Made by a program: the position numbers and the translations under genes
Notes under the pieces: generated by a model
What the model was told of the DNA's origin: nothing
Database searches by the model: none
The model's input: the letters and a program-made list of their open reading frames with translations, nothing else
Shown here: positions 47,553 to 59,345 of the stretch, piece after piece
Layout: each line of letters begins with the position of its first letter
How positions within the stretch are numbered: position 1 is the stretch's first letter
Assembly: GCF_963169125.1 (NCBI RefSeq)
Contig: NC_084798.1
Span: 202,053,481 to 202,117,480, forward strand
Source of the DNA: Humulus lupulus
Taxonomy: Eukaryota > Streptophyta > Magnoliopsida > Rosales > Cannabaceae
DNA length: 64,000 nt
Reading direction: 5' to 3'

Positions 47553-48206
47553 ATTCAATCCCCGCACAAACCGATCTCTTCGTGCCATGTCATTCGGCAT
47601 CAAATCCAACGTAAACTTCGCTAACCGATTAAACTTCAAAACATACTCAGTAACTGTCGTCCGGTTCTGAGTCAGGTTGGTAAACTCATCTACCTTCGCA
47701 ACTCGGACTGCGACACTGTAATACTTCTCATTGAAAATGTTTCTAAACTCTTCAATAACTGCAATATTCCTTCTCTGAGACACCAAATCCCACCAGATAT
47801 GGGCATCTTCTCTTAACATGTAGCTGGCGCAAGCTACTCTCTCATTCCCTTCCACCCTCATGAAATCCAGGATGGAAGAAATCATGTGCATCCACTGCTC
47901 TGCCTGCAGTGGGTCTGGTCCACCCTCGAAGGTAGGAGGATGCTACTTCCTAAACCTCTCATACAAAGGTTCCCATCTATTCTCCACAACAGGCTAGGCT
48001 GGCACTGGTGCCACAGCCTGTGGAACCTGTAACCCAATGCCTTGAGGAAGGGCATGTTGCCTCAACTGTCAAAGCTCTTCTTCTGTTCAGTGAATTCTAG
48101 CTTCCATCTCGGCAAATAATTGTTGCCAATTTGGTGGGGCAGGTGGAGGGTCCTGACCTTGGTTATCATCCCTATTATCACGGAGTCTGATTGATCGCCT
48201 AGGCAT
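47553..48206 (-). pseudogene. Gypsy X gag, N-terminal part and capsid
   Basis: Start ATG at 48204-48206 (MPRRSIRLRDNRDDNQGQ), then a proline-rich stretch, WQQLFAEMEARI, a stop, and after a further stop or two the capsid at 47553-47890: MISSILDFMRVEGNERVACA, WWDLVSQRRNIAVIEEFRN, FNEKYYSVAVR, FTNLTQNRTTVTEYVLKFN and MARRDRFVRGLN, where the solo LTR interrupts it. These are the conserved retrotransposon gag positions. This family retains the capsid domain that gypsy A lost. Confidence 0.88.
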
Positions 48207-48538
48207 TACCACAATATGCCTACAATCAGTGACGTTGCTTATCAAGCAAGATAAAAACATCCAAAACCATCTACCAAATTCATCAACCAATCACAACTAG
48301 AAAATCCACATATCACAGATAGCATACAACAATCAGGGTGGGGAAAGGGGACATGCCCTAACATCATGCATATGTCAACTCATTCATCATGCTCGATTTA
48401 AATATTCAGGCAAACAGGGCACTTTAATAAGCAATTAAGCATATAATTCACTCAATACCAACCAACCTTGAGTCGAGCTTGTCACTGGCAGCGAACGTAC
48501 ATGTTCGATCAATCTCTAGGAACCATAAACATTGGCTC

Positions 48539-48553
48539 GCTCTAATACCATGT
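48539..48553 (-). other. Gypsy X primer-binding site
   Basis: Reverse complement ACATGGTATTAGAGC next to the LTR end; the initiator-Met form with one change. Confidence 0.8.
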
Positions 48554-51500
48554 TGTAACGCCCTACTTCCTTAGAGTCATTACTATGTGAATTAAAAATG
48601 TTCCATTGGCTCGCTAATCGAGGTTTTAAGTTAAAAGTTTAACTAAACTGAAATAAAAGTCGTTTAAAGATATTAAATATGAAAACTTAGTCATTCATTG
48701 AAATCATAAAGAATTGTACATTTGGGATCCCAAAATATTTATTAGAAAATACTTTACAACACAAAAATATAGTTAAGGTCGACCTAAGCGACAAATCAAC
48801 CCATATATTACATCTTCCCAAAATAACCCTGGCTGTGGCAGCCAGGTAGGACGAACATGTACCCGTCGCTCCACGCTCTCCGTACTCATGGTTGGTCGAC
48901 CTTTCCTTTGCCCTTACCTGCACCATAGAGCACCCGTGAGCCAAAGCCCAGCAAGAAAACTCAACACAGAGCATATAACATATATATGACAATCCACAAT
49001 ATATAACAAACAGCCAACTGGCTAAACATATAGCGGCCAGCGCTGACCCAAGCGCTTACCAGGCCCTGGGTTCGCGGTCTTCACCGAGAGGGTGGCTCTT
49101 GCACCCTAGGAGGGTCTTGGCCTAATGGCCTGTAGGCTCAGCATGCACAATGCTGAATCCCAGGCCCTTGCCGTACTTGGCTTCCTGTCATTCTCAGCCT
49201 TCGTTGTTCCCAGCCTTCACCGATCAGTCACAAATATGCATCACATAACACAATATCAACAGATAATTAAACACATACTTAATATAACTATTAGGGCCAT
49301 GCCCTGATCTATGGGTACAATAGCTTTCTTACCTGTGTCCTGAGCTATCTGAGCACCGCCATCACGAGCACAGTCCCCTAACCCGAGCTTCGTTGAAAAC
49401 CTAGTCGCAATGTATTCATAATTACCATCCATCAAGTTCTAAACCAATGAATTGTTGTAATTAGCTTATACAAGATCTTTATTTATTTTCATGTATATCT
49501 AATATTAATCAAATTAATACGAGATAGCCTAAAACATGTTTCTAAAATTGAATTCAAAGAGAAACAAAGAATAGAATACTTACAGTATACGCAGCGGAAT
49601 TAAGAGTCCTTCCTTCAGTTTCTCTAACTCTTGATCCTTTCTGTCGCAGAGTATTATCAAGAAACTGAACCGATCTTCTATTTTCTTCACAATCTTCCAA
49701 TGTATCCTTAGAACCACCTAGACTAGTGTGGGAAATTCTCAACACATGAGATAGATATAGAGAGAAGAAGAGAAAATAACAAAGAGGCTTAGAAAAGGAC
49801 TTGTGTTTAGAGAGAATCTAAAACTATCAGAAAAGCTGACTTGTGACTTATCAAACTTCTCGGTTTGACTTCTCTCTAAGCACTCCTTTTATAGACTCAA
49901 TTAGGCCATTTAATTTAATTAAAAAATCAATAAAATAATAGCCATTCTGAAGCCCTAGGTCGAAATTATCATGGGCTATAGGCCCGTGAAATTTCCCATT
50001 TGATTATAAGTCCATTGGACTTAAAATCAAGGCCTGTATTATTTTCTATTGATTTAATTAATTAAATAATTATTTAAATCCTTTATCAAATTAATTATTT
50101 ATAATTTGAACCTTGATTTAAATTTATTTATTAATTTAGATACCAATTTATCTTAATTAATAAATCTGCCATAATTTCTCTTTTCTTCTCAAAATTACAC
50201 AACTCTCTAAAACTATCCAAAATTGACCTGGTCAACTTTGATAATTCTAATTGATAATTAAATCAATTAATTAAGACTATCTAGATGATTTTATCCAAGG
50301 TACAATGGGGACCATGGGCCTATGAAATCAAGCTCCAATAAGTTATCATAAATCTAACAAATAAATTTACTAACTTATTAATTCCTCGTGACTCCACTAT
50401 AGATTTGGAATTGCACTCTTGAATTCATAGAACGCTCTATAACAAATAGAGATACGCTATTAATTATCCATTGTTACAACCATAATTGTCACTCAATCCT
50501 CTATAGACGGTCTACAATGAGACAGGACTAAAATACTGTTTTACCCCTCATTGTATTCTATCCTTAAAACACTTGGTTCCTTGTAAATGATATTTCAGTA
50601 AACTAATTTAATTACTTAAATGAGATCTCTATCATTTAACACCTTGAACCAAACTAAAAGAAAACCATCGTTTCACTTCTTCATCAGAAGCTATAGATGT
50701 TCATATCTATGATTAACACTCCCACTCAATTATACTACCGAGTTCCCAAGATGTAAGTATGGGCTAGTCCGTAGGGTAAGCTGGTAACGAACAAGTCAAA
50801 GAACTCAAGTAGTACAATCAGTTAGAATATTAACCACTCGGAATTGAGATTGAATTGACCTATGGTCAACTATATGATATGACTAGAATAGATAATAACG
50901 GTATGTTTACTTATCTTATCAACTGTCAATATCGGTCCTGTCCGATGTAACAAATACAGCCGATCTTATCTACTTTGCTAACGTTCTGGAAAGAACATAA
51001 CACTGTAATGTGTAAGTATATCATATCGTAGATTGGCAAGTCAGTGTAAATCCAGTGCACTGACTAACCTTAGGACTAACTTATTTTGAACATATAATCA
51101 TATTTATATTCCACTATGATTACGTCACTATAAATAAGATTAGCTATATGCTCGGGATTTAATAGAAGTTTATATTAAACAAATAATCATGAAAATAAAA
51201 CATGTGAGCAAAGTGATTGACCAAGTCAAAAAATGATTTCTATTCTTTTATTGATAATATAATGAGATTACAAAGAATTTGAGTTTTAATTAGGGCATAA
51301 AACCCCAACATAAATAATGTCAGAATATAAATCTAGCCTTCGGGACCATGGATTATACCAATCTGGGTAGTAAAATCCTTCTAGAGCCTTAACGTTTGAG
51401 TTCCCAAGCTAAAAAACTTCAAACATCCATTATTTTTCATTTGAGCTACGGCCCAACCCCTTAAGGGTCACGACACGCTCAAGTCAGAGGAAAAATGCCT

Positions 51501-52649
51501 CTTTGCTGAGGGACATGGGTCGCGGCGTGCTACACCTTGTGTCGCGGCGTACCTAGGCAAATGGGGGCTTTCCAGCCTCTTCGACACACACAAGCCGTGG
51601 CCCCTAAAGAACAGGGTCGCGGCTCAAGCCTCCAAACCCAGAAAATCAAACTATTTCTTGCATTTTCCTTGAGCCTACGCCCCAAATTCATACCCTAATC
51701 ATAAACCCAACTTAGATTTAAGCCTAGAATTCCCTTTCACATAACCTAAACATCACAACAAAACCACAAACAATTCCTCACACTCATCAAACATCCAAAA
51801 TCAAACTTAAAATTGAACTCTCATGCAAACCTCTAATCCCAGCAGAATTCAACATGAAGATCAAATCCAAGAGCTTACCTCTGAATTGTACTCGACCCTG
51901 AGCTGATTTCCCAAGTCTTCAAGCTTCCAATCCACCAATTCTCCAGCCTAAATCCTCAAGGTTTCTCCAAAATTCTCAAGCACCAAAGAGAGGGAGTGAG
52001 AACCGACTGAGAGAGAGAGAGAGAGAGCTTGAGAGCTTTTGTTGTTTCTTTCCTTCTGTTCCTTCTGAGTCCCTCTAGAATCTCAGCGTCCTATACCTTG
52101 TATATCCCTTTGCCAAAAGTCTAAAATGCCCCTTAAGTCTATCCAAACCCTCAAGAGCCACCAAGGGCAATTTCTTCATTTACCATGTCCCGCTAATTCC
52201 TCGAGTGTTCCTATAAATCCCCGTTTAATCCCAACATGTCCAAATCATTGCTAAATAACTACCCATTACTCGATAAATCTCGAACACACATTACGTTCCC
52301 AAAATACCCCTAGGCTCCTCCCGAGCTGGGTATTTGACCCCGTTGTGACTATCTAGCTAAACTGCTCCATAGGACCATCTCAGATCGTGCATCACAAATA
52401 TATCACCACTCACTCGTGGTATCAATCATAATATACACAAATATTGCATTTATGCCCTCAACGGGCTAAAATTACAAATATGCCCCTAATAGCCAAATGG
52501 GGCCCACATGCATATTTAATTCACCTAAACATGAATTTCTAATCACATAATCATCAAACTCATATATTAACGTAATCATATCAATTATTTCCCTCCAGGC
52601 ACGCTAATGAAGGTCCTAATAGCCTTATTAGCAAATTTGGGACGCTACA
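48554..52649 (-). repeat. Gypsy X 5' LTR, interrupted by copia solo LTR
   Basis: Plus-strand start tgtaacgccc, end gggacgctaca. Without the copia insertion (49452-51315) it is about 2,232 bp. It contains the cassette (48913-48960), a GC-rich block (51460-51620) and a GA microsatellite (52010-52028) that is much shorter in the 3' LTR. Confidence 0.92.
49452..51310 (-). mobile_element. Copia solo LTR within gypsy X 5' LTR
   Basis: 1,859 bp from tgttgtaatt to aaaccccaaca, flanked by TGAAT (49447-49451) and TAAAT (51311-51315); the sister LTR at 43188-43200 shows the uninterrupted site aaaccaataaataatg. On the minus strand it begins TGTTGGGGTTTTATGCCC, similar to the copia A LTR start. No internal genes; a solo LTR. 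A T-rich TATA-like cttttataga lies near 49886. Confidence 0.9.
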
Positions 52650-52654
52650 TATAC

Positions 52655-52978
52655 TCTTAAAATTAAGTTAAAATTAATATAATACTTTTAAAATAATAAA
52701 ACTTAATTGTTATTTTTTAAAAAATAAAAAGTGAAAATTATATTAAGAATTTGATAATTATTAAATAACATAATAATAATTATAATTAAATATTTGATTA
52801 CATAATAAAACTTTATAATACATTCATAACTAACAATAATATATATTCATAAAATTTGATAATTTATATTCATAAAATTTAATAATTTATTCATAAGATT
52901 TCATAAAATTATTAGCAAATAAAGGTAGCTTTTTATGATTATCACGTTGTGATAATTTATTTTCCACTTGAATCAGTT
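52655..52978 (+). other. CACTA-2 first intron (right part)
   Basis: Very AT-rich with no frame. It continues the sequence left of gypsy X and leads to the start codon at 52979. Confidence 0.55.
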
Positions 52979-53317
52979 ATGACAATTGACAAGAGTTGGA
53001 TAACTAATAGGCGACGTAACTCTGGTGAGTTTTAGAATGGTCTTCAAGCATTTATACAAATGGCCAAGAGTCATGTAAATGCTTTGGGAGAAGCCAGATG
53101 CCCATGCGTTCAGTGTGTTAATATGCTAAATCAGAAACTGGATGTGGTGGAGGCTCACATACACAGATATGGGTTTCACCAGCATAATTGGGAAAACGTC
53201 TCGATCTGTTCTGGATGTGGATGATGATTTCATCAATGACAATGATGATGACGAAATTAGTGAAGATGATTTAGAAAGTACAGATGATGATGTAGGAATA
53301 GCCATTGATGAGGAATA
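52979..53317 (+). pseudogene. CACTA-2 tnp2-like gene reduced to head and acidic tail
   Basis: The ATG at 52979 opens MTIDKSWITNRRRNSGEF, a stop, then the transposase-associated domain with CPCVQCVNM and HIHRYGFHQHNW. Twenty or so bases later the frame has passed directly into the acidic tail (DDDFINDNDDDEISEDDLES and on) with a stop at 53315-53317. The whole tnp2 catalytic region and DUF4216 part, more than 500 residues in full-length relatives, are missing. A short acidic C-terminus also closes the CACTA-1 gene. Confidence 0.82.
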
Positions 53318-53515
53318 ATATTTTCTTATGCATATTCATATTTGTATGTTTAATGTGTGTGTTTTAATTTCAAGACTTTTCAATCAATATATGACTTTTC
53401 TCAACAATGTTTGTTTTTCAAAAGTTTCAAATGCATTACAGAAATTATTTAAGCTATGTAACTAACCTCCAACTATAACTAATTTTAAGTTAATAATTAT
53501 TTAAACTACAAAGAT

Positions 53516-54840
53516 ATGTCTGCTATTGTTGCTCGTTTTCATGGCAGTGATGGAGCGGGTGATCCTCCTCCAGATCCTACTCGAGTTCCTACTTCCTGTG
53601 TGACATGTAATATACTATAATTTGTCTATCTTTTATCAATAAATGACAAATTGTTATTATTTTATTCAATTTAATTTTATTATTTAATTAACATATGCAG
53701 CGGCTGCTGCAAAAAGAAGAGGTCGGTCTCGATCAAAAATTTGCAGCAACTCGTCAACGACAATAAAGGTCCGTTGGCTCTACAATTTGATTTTAATGAG
53801 GGAACCTACAAAGTAGTTGATGATTTTGGGACATTGTTCATGAGACTTATTGGTAACCTTATTGGTCACCATGTCCCGTTATATTATGACTGGTGGCAGA
53901 GTGTTCCGAATGAGCACAAGATATGATTGATGCAAAAGCTTGAGGTAAATTTATCAACTTATTCACATGTAATTTTTTTTTATATAAACTACATCTATAT
54001 ATAAACTCTGGTTTCTCAAGAATACGCAAGAAAAGTACTTCGAATTGTTGATTTATCGCCAGAGATGGCTTAGAAATTTAAAAAATCTAACCATTTTTTT
54101 AAGGAATTTTTCATTCTTCCTCGAGCTCTCCCTGAGTGGCGACTGATAGAGACTAGGATTGAGCGAGAGTTTCAGGATCGCTACAAGCATAGAAAAGGTC
54201 GCAAGAAAAGACACTTCGATGAACATGGAGGGTATGATGATATCAAGACAGCCAGAAAGAATACATCGGAGGACATGGACAACGAGAGTTGGCAAAATTT
54301 GGTTGACATTTTCACCACTCCATAGTTCATGGCACGCTCAAAGGCAAATGCTGCCAACAGAGTAAAACAGAAGTATCCAAGTCTCCATGGATCAACTTCT
54401 TATGCTTATGCTCGATTTAAGAAGGTAAATAAAAATATATAGATAATTTGAAATATTTTAAGTTATCTTAATAATAATTTCAATATTTAACTGAGATTTT
54501 GTTAAAAAAAAAATTCTAAAGATGAATCTACAGACTAAGGAGCTGCCCAACATTATCGATACGTTTCATGACATACACAATTATCCGACACGTGGATGGG
54601 TGAACATGAATGCTAAGGGTGCATATGTAAGTAACTTTCTAAGTTTTGTATATATGTATATTATCCAATTATTTTATGTATTAATTGTCTTGTTTCTAAA
54701 TTGCAAGATGCCTTGCAGCAAGAAGTCTAGACACAATCCCAATTCCAATTCCAATCCCAATCTCAATATGAATCTTCAACAGGAAGTGCCACTGTCAATG
54801 AGACATAAGAGTCGTCTCAAATGTACTTTTTCAACATCGT
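53516..54840 (+). pseudogene. CACTA-2 tnpA-like gene, 5' part
   Basis: Exon 1 from ATG 53516 (MSAIVARFHGSDGAGDPPPD) ends near 53607. Exon 2 (53701-53945) gives QQLVNDNKGPLALQFDFNEG and RLIGNLIGHHVPLYYDWWQ. Exon 3 (54020-54425) gives ERIEREFQDRYKHRKGRKK, ARKNTSEDMDNESWQNLVD and KYPSLHGSTSYAYARFKK. Exon 4 (54522-54627) gives ELPNIIDTFHDIHNYPTRG. A Q-rich exon (54708-54840) reads QSQFQFQSQSQYESSTGSA. Stops occur in exons 2, 3 and 5. These are the positions of plant Ptta/En-Spm (Transposase_24) proteins. Its C-terminus lies beyond copia C. Confidence 0.82.
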
Positions 54841-55326
54841 GACCACAACTGAGGTATTAAACACAAGTTGAAGGGCACTAGTACCGATGCATATATATTT
54901 TGGGTGCACATATCATTCCTCTTATAGATTTGTGACTTGACTCCCTTAAAATATGTACCTGGTTCTGCGAAGGCATTATTTCTTGCTAAGCTCATGTCAA
55001 ATATGAAACGAGCGGTGAATATGTTGTACCCTATAATTTTCTTCGAATGATAAGGAATGGAAGTGAAACGTCCATGAAACGAGCGGTGGATATATTATGA
55101 CCTATTATTCTCTTCAAATGATAAGGATTGGAGAGTCAATAATATAATATTTGCTTCCTCAATAACTATCAATAAACCATTAAAATGACATTGACTATAA
55201 TGATAATCCTATGATTTCAAAAGTATTAATATAAAATAAAACTGAGTTCCAAAATCAATTCTAAAACACAACTAAAAAATTATTAAAAAAAAACTTGCAT
55301 TACGTCCCGAAACTAATTGGCATGGT
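54841..55326. other. Unassigned stretch between CACTA-2 tnpA and copia C
   Basis: No open frame or domain that I recognise. It contains a direct duplication of about 71 bp (from 55003 and 55074, atgaaacgagcggtg and on) and is AT-rich after 55130. It may be CACTA-2 intron or filler. Confidence 0.4.
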
Positions 55327-55820
55327 TGTTAGATTATTATAAATCTTAATCTAGTTGTTAGATTATTATAAATATTAATCTAGTTGCATAACAATCTTAA
55401 TGCAAAAAAAACAAATTGTTACATAAAATTAATAGGATTGAATATTGTACCTCAAGCCTTTGCTATTGATCATCTTGATCTACAAAGGAAAAGAAACAGA
55501 AATTAGAACGAGTACACAGGCTTCCAAGCTCTCACTAACTCTTTTAGATGGAGTTATTGAAAGTCAGAATGAGCAGCAATCTTAGGGACCAGTACTCTAT
55601 ATTTATAGAGTGAGACCTACCATCAGAGTCTTTGCCACAGTTACAGAGGTTAAGATATTTTCTTAACTTAATTGAGATATTCCCTCCATTTAGTTAGGAA
55701 ATTCAAATTGGGTTTTATAGATATATGTTGACCATTAATTTTGATATATTAAATGAATAAAAAATCAATTACTTATAACAAATTGATTTTTAATATATAT
55801 TGTTATTAAATATTCTAACA
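55327..55820 (-). repeat. Copia C 3' LTR
   Basis: Minus strand TGTTAGAATATTT at 55820 to ATAATCTAACA at 55327, a perfect 7-base terminal inverted match (TGTTAGA/TCTAACA). A second tgttaga at 55356 makes the outer edge uncertain by 29 bp. A minus-strand TATAAATATAGAG lies near 55590-55602. Confidence 0.7.
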
Positions 55821-55832
55821 TTCTCCCACTTG
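55821..55832 (-). other. Copia C polypurine tract
   Basis: Reverse complement CAAGTGGGAGAA directly before the 3' LTR start. Confidence 0.85.
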
Positions 55833-56128
55833 GTCATCATTTAATTAATGTATAACTTAAGTCCAACAATTATCACTGTTAGATAATAAACATATGAATC
55901 ATGGCGATAGGTCCTCCTTTTATGGCGAGTATTATCTTCCATGTATTACAATATATTTATTACATAACAATGTACTTTATGTGGCTATGTACTTAAATGA
56001 ATAAACCCTATGTTTATTCAAGTCCTATGAAGATAAAACTTTCTCGAATAAAATTAATAAGCACATAAATACGAGAAAACATCAAAATAAGAGTTTCATT
56101 GATAATAACTTTAGTTTGTACAATAAAT

Positions 56129-56908
56129 TTACATAAGGGAACCAAGTCCCATGTTCACTACATGATCCTTGAATTTATGAGGTGGCAAGCCTTTCGTCAT
56201 AGGATCAACAATCATCAATTCAGTGCTAATGTGTATAATGACCACTTTATTTTCTTTAACACGTTTTCTCACGGCTAAGTACTTTATGTCGATGTGCTTG
56301 CTTCGACTACCACTTTTGTTGTTCTTAGCCATGAATACAACAGCTGAATTGTCATAGAACATTCTCAATGACCTAGATATGGAATCTACAACTCTAAGGC
56401 CTTAAATGAAACTTTTTAGCCATACACCATGCAATGTAGCCTCAAAACACGAAACGAACTCGACTTCCATAGTAGAAGTAGCAGTCAAGGTCTATTTGTT
56501 ACTCCTCCATGATATAGCTCCACCAGCAAACATAAACATGTAACCAAAGGTTGATTTACGTGAATCAGTACAACCAGCAAAGTCTGAATTTGAGTAGCCA
56601 ACTACTCTTAGGTTGTCGGTTCATCTGAACATGAGTTTGTAATCCTTAGTACCCTGAAGGTGCCTCATAACTTTCTTTGCAGCTTTCCAGTGGTCTAACC
56701 CCAGGTTACTCTGAAATCTTCCTAGCATTCCGACAGCAAAGGCAATGTCGGGTCTTGTGCACACCTGAGCATACATTAAGCTTCCGACAGTAGAAGCATA
56801 TGGGATGTTCTTCATTTCTTCCTTTTCAAAATCATTCTTTGGACACTGCCTCAAATTTAATTTATCACGGTTAACAATAGGAGCAACACTTGGTGAACAA
56901 TCTTTCAT
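56129..56908 (-). pseudogene. Copia C RNase H and reverse transcriptase tail
   Basis: 56621-56908 carries NIPYASTVGSLMYAQVCTRP and RHLQGTKDYKLMFR. RNase H follows with ADFAGCTDSRKSTFGYMF and MFYDNSAVVFMAKNNKS, then VDPMTKGLPPHKFKDHV and a stop near 56129. A stop (SNK*) and frame changes lie between 56370 and 56620. This is the polyprotein C-terminus. Confidence 0.88.
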
Positions 56909-56955
56909 CTGAAATCTCTCTAAAACTTTGTTAATGTAGGTTTCTTGAGATAGAC

Positions 56956-58242
56956 CTAAGATACCTTTAAATCTATCTCGATGGATCTTAATGCAATGAC
57001 ATAAGACGCATCACCCATATCCTTCATCTCAAAGTTCTTTGAGAGAAATTGCTTCACCTCATGTAGCATGCCCTTATCATTGGTTGCAAGAAGAATATCG
57101 TCCACATATAAAACAAGAAAACAAATCTTACTCCCACTGACCTTCTGGTATATACGTTGATCCATGACATTCTCTTCAAATCCAAAAGAAGAGATGACAT
57201 CATGGAATTTTAAATACAATTGGTGGGATGCTTGTTTTAAACCATAAATGGACTTCTTAAGCTTGTATACCAAATGCTCACCATCATAAGAGGAGAAATA
57301 TTCTGGTTGCTTCATGTATACCTCCTCCTCTAGGTCACCATTCAGGAAGGTAGTTTTCACATCCATATGCTGCAGTTCTAAATAAAAATGAGCAATTAAT
57401 GCCAGGATAACTTTGAGGGAATCTTTCTTAGATACTAGAGAAAAGGTCTCCGTGTAGTCAATTCCTTCTTTTTGAGTGAATCCCTTAGCAACAAGTCTCA
57501 CTTTGGGTCTCTCAATGTTGCCTAATGAGTCTTTCTTTGTTTTGAAGACCCATTTACACCCAATAGCCCTCGCCCCATTAGGCAACTCAACAAGATCCCA
57601 CACTCTGTTGCGTTTCATAGGATTCATATCTTCATTCATGGCATTATACCACAACTTCAATTCTTTGCTATGCATAGCTTGTGAAAACGTTTTTGGATCA
57701 TTTTCGGCTCCAATATTGCAGTCAGATTCTTGCAAATACACAATGTAGTCACTAGGTATCGTTGATTTTGTTGTCCTAGTGGATCTTCTTAAGGCTACAC
57801 CAGCAAGCTCTTGGGGAGCGGGTGGTTCAGCTTGTTTTTCAACAATTATAGGCAACTCTTGAACAACTTGATCCATTTGAACTTCATCATTGACTTGTGG
57901 ATCTTCAACAATTGGTTGTGGTGGTTCAACATCCATTTGGACTTCAGGGGTGTTATGAACCACAATCAATCTTGCTCTTGAGGTGGAGGGTTTTGAAGGA
58001 TCTTTCTCAGAACCTAAATCCTTGGATTTATCACTCCCATTAATCAAGGCCTTTTCAAGAAATTTTGCATTCCTTGATTCCACAATCCTAGTGCTATGAG
58101 ATGGACAATAAAACTTGTAACCTTTAGACCTTTTAGCGTATCCAATAAAGTATCCACTTATGGTCCTTGGGTCCAGTTTCTTTTCTTGTGGATTGTATAC
58201 CCTAACTTCAGATGGGCATCCCCAAATGCGTACATGTTGCAA
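56956..58242 (-). pseudogene. Copia C integrase C-terminus and reverse transcriptase
   Basis: 428 residues without a stop. The front part is the post-catalytic integrase region (VRIWGCPSEVRVYNPQEKKL, GYFIGYAKRSKGYKFYCP); the middle is a hinge rich in proline and acidic residues; then reverse transcriptase with WDLVELPNGARAIGCKWVFK, LVAKGFTQKEGIDYTETFS, MDVKTTFLNGDLEEEVYMKQ and LVLYVDDILLATNDKG. The YVDD active site is intact. The end (ALRSIEIDLKV) shifts out of frame just before the RNase H block. Upstream it is separated from the integrase core by a single frameshift near 58260-58285. Confidence 0.92.
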
Positions 58243-59306
58243 ACTCGGTTTCCAACCTTTTCACAATTCAAAAGGAGTTTTAAGACCGCCTTGGTTGGAA
58301 CTCGATTTAATATGTACACGGATGTCTTTGGAGCTTCACTCCACACGGATTTAGGAAGATTAGGGTTGCTACTAAGCATACTCCGCACCATGTCCATCAA
58401 TGTTCGGTTTCTCCTTTCTGCAACACCATTTTTCTCGGGTGTACCGGGCATGGTATATTGGGCAACCATCCTATTTTCTTGAAGAAACTTTGCAAAAGGG
58501 TTAGGTGCTTGTCCATCTTTAGTGTATCTACAATAATATTCTCCACCACTATCTGATCTCACAATCTTAATTTGCTTGTTGCATTGTTTCTCTACTTCAG
58601 CTTTAAACATCTTAAAGACATATAATGATTTGATTTTGTTATGAAGTAAGTAGATATACATGTAGCATGGGTAATCATCTATGAAGGAGATGAAGTATTT
58701 TTGACCATATGAGTCCATGTCCGGACTACATATATCAGTATGTATGATTTCTAATAGTTTGGAACTCCTATGGACACCACTTTTCTTAGACTTGGAGGTA
58801 TGCTTTCCCTTAATGCAATCCACACAAGTATCAAAATCAATAAAATCTAAGGTATTGAGTACCCCATCTTTCACTAATCTTTTAATTCTATCAATGGAGA
58901 TATGTCTCAATCTCCAGTGCCATAATGTAGAGGAATTATCATTCATAACACATCTTTTATTGCCAACGTGAACATGCACGGTATTACAAGCGATATTGTT
59001 TTGCAAATTAAGGCAGTAAATACCATCAAACAAAGTACAATTTCCAACACATTCAAATTTATTATATAAATGAAAAGATTTGTCTGAAAATGTAAAGGAA
59101 AATCCAAAAGGTACAAGTCTTGAAGCTGAAATCAAGTTTCTAGAGAAACTTGGTACATAAAAGGTCTTTTCTAATTTTAAAACAAAACCGCTACTTAAAA
59201 CTAAATGGCACGTTCCAATAGCCTCCACATGTGAGCCCATCTTGTTTCCGTATAAGATGTTTTGCTCACTTCCTACTGGCTTCCTTAGGTTTTGTAAACC
59301 CTGCAA
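58243..59306 (-). pseudogene. Copia C GAG-pre-integrase and integrase core
   Basis: Open for 382 residues from 59306. LWHWRLRHISIDRIKRLVKD and CVDCIKGKHT give the zinc-binding pre-integrase domain. The core has EIIHTDICSPD (first aspartate), IVRSDSGGEYY (second aspartate) and TPEKNGVAERRNRTLMD (glutamate), so the catalytic triad looks complete. The last 40 codons of this frame are out of register, because the true frame moves to the neighbouring block. Protease is not cleanly visible at its front (residues 1-60 cover the post-protease region). Confidence 0.9.
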
Positions 59307-59345
59307 GGAATTTGAAATGTGAATTGTTGATCCAGAATCAATCCA

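Larger units (their letters stand above)
42308..52649 (-). mobile_element. Ty3/gypsy retrotransposon X, internally deleted, with two nested solo LTRs
   Basis: Bounded by TATAC (42303-42307 and 52650-52654). Minus-strand order: 5' LTR (48554-52649, carrying a copia solo LTR), primer site, gag (48206 down to 47553), a reversed solo LTR (45370-47547), gag end, zinc region, protease, reverse transcriptase N-terminus, then an abrupt join at about 43942 to a 3' LTR that lacks its first roughly 570 bp. Everything from mid reverse transcriptase through integrase is deleted together with the start of the 3' LTR. Confidence 0.92.

Noticed and set aside
57476..58482. Plus-strand frames of 90 and 128 residues
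   Set aside because: Antisense shadows of the well-supported copia C integrase and reverse transcriptase.
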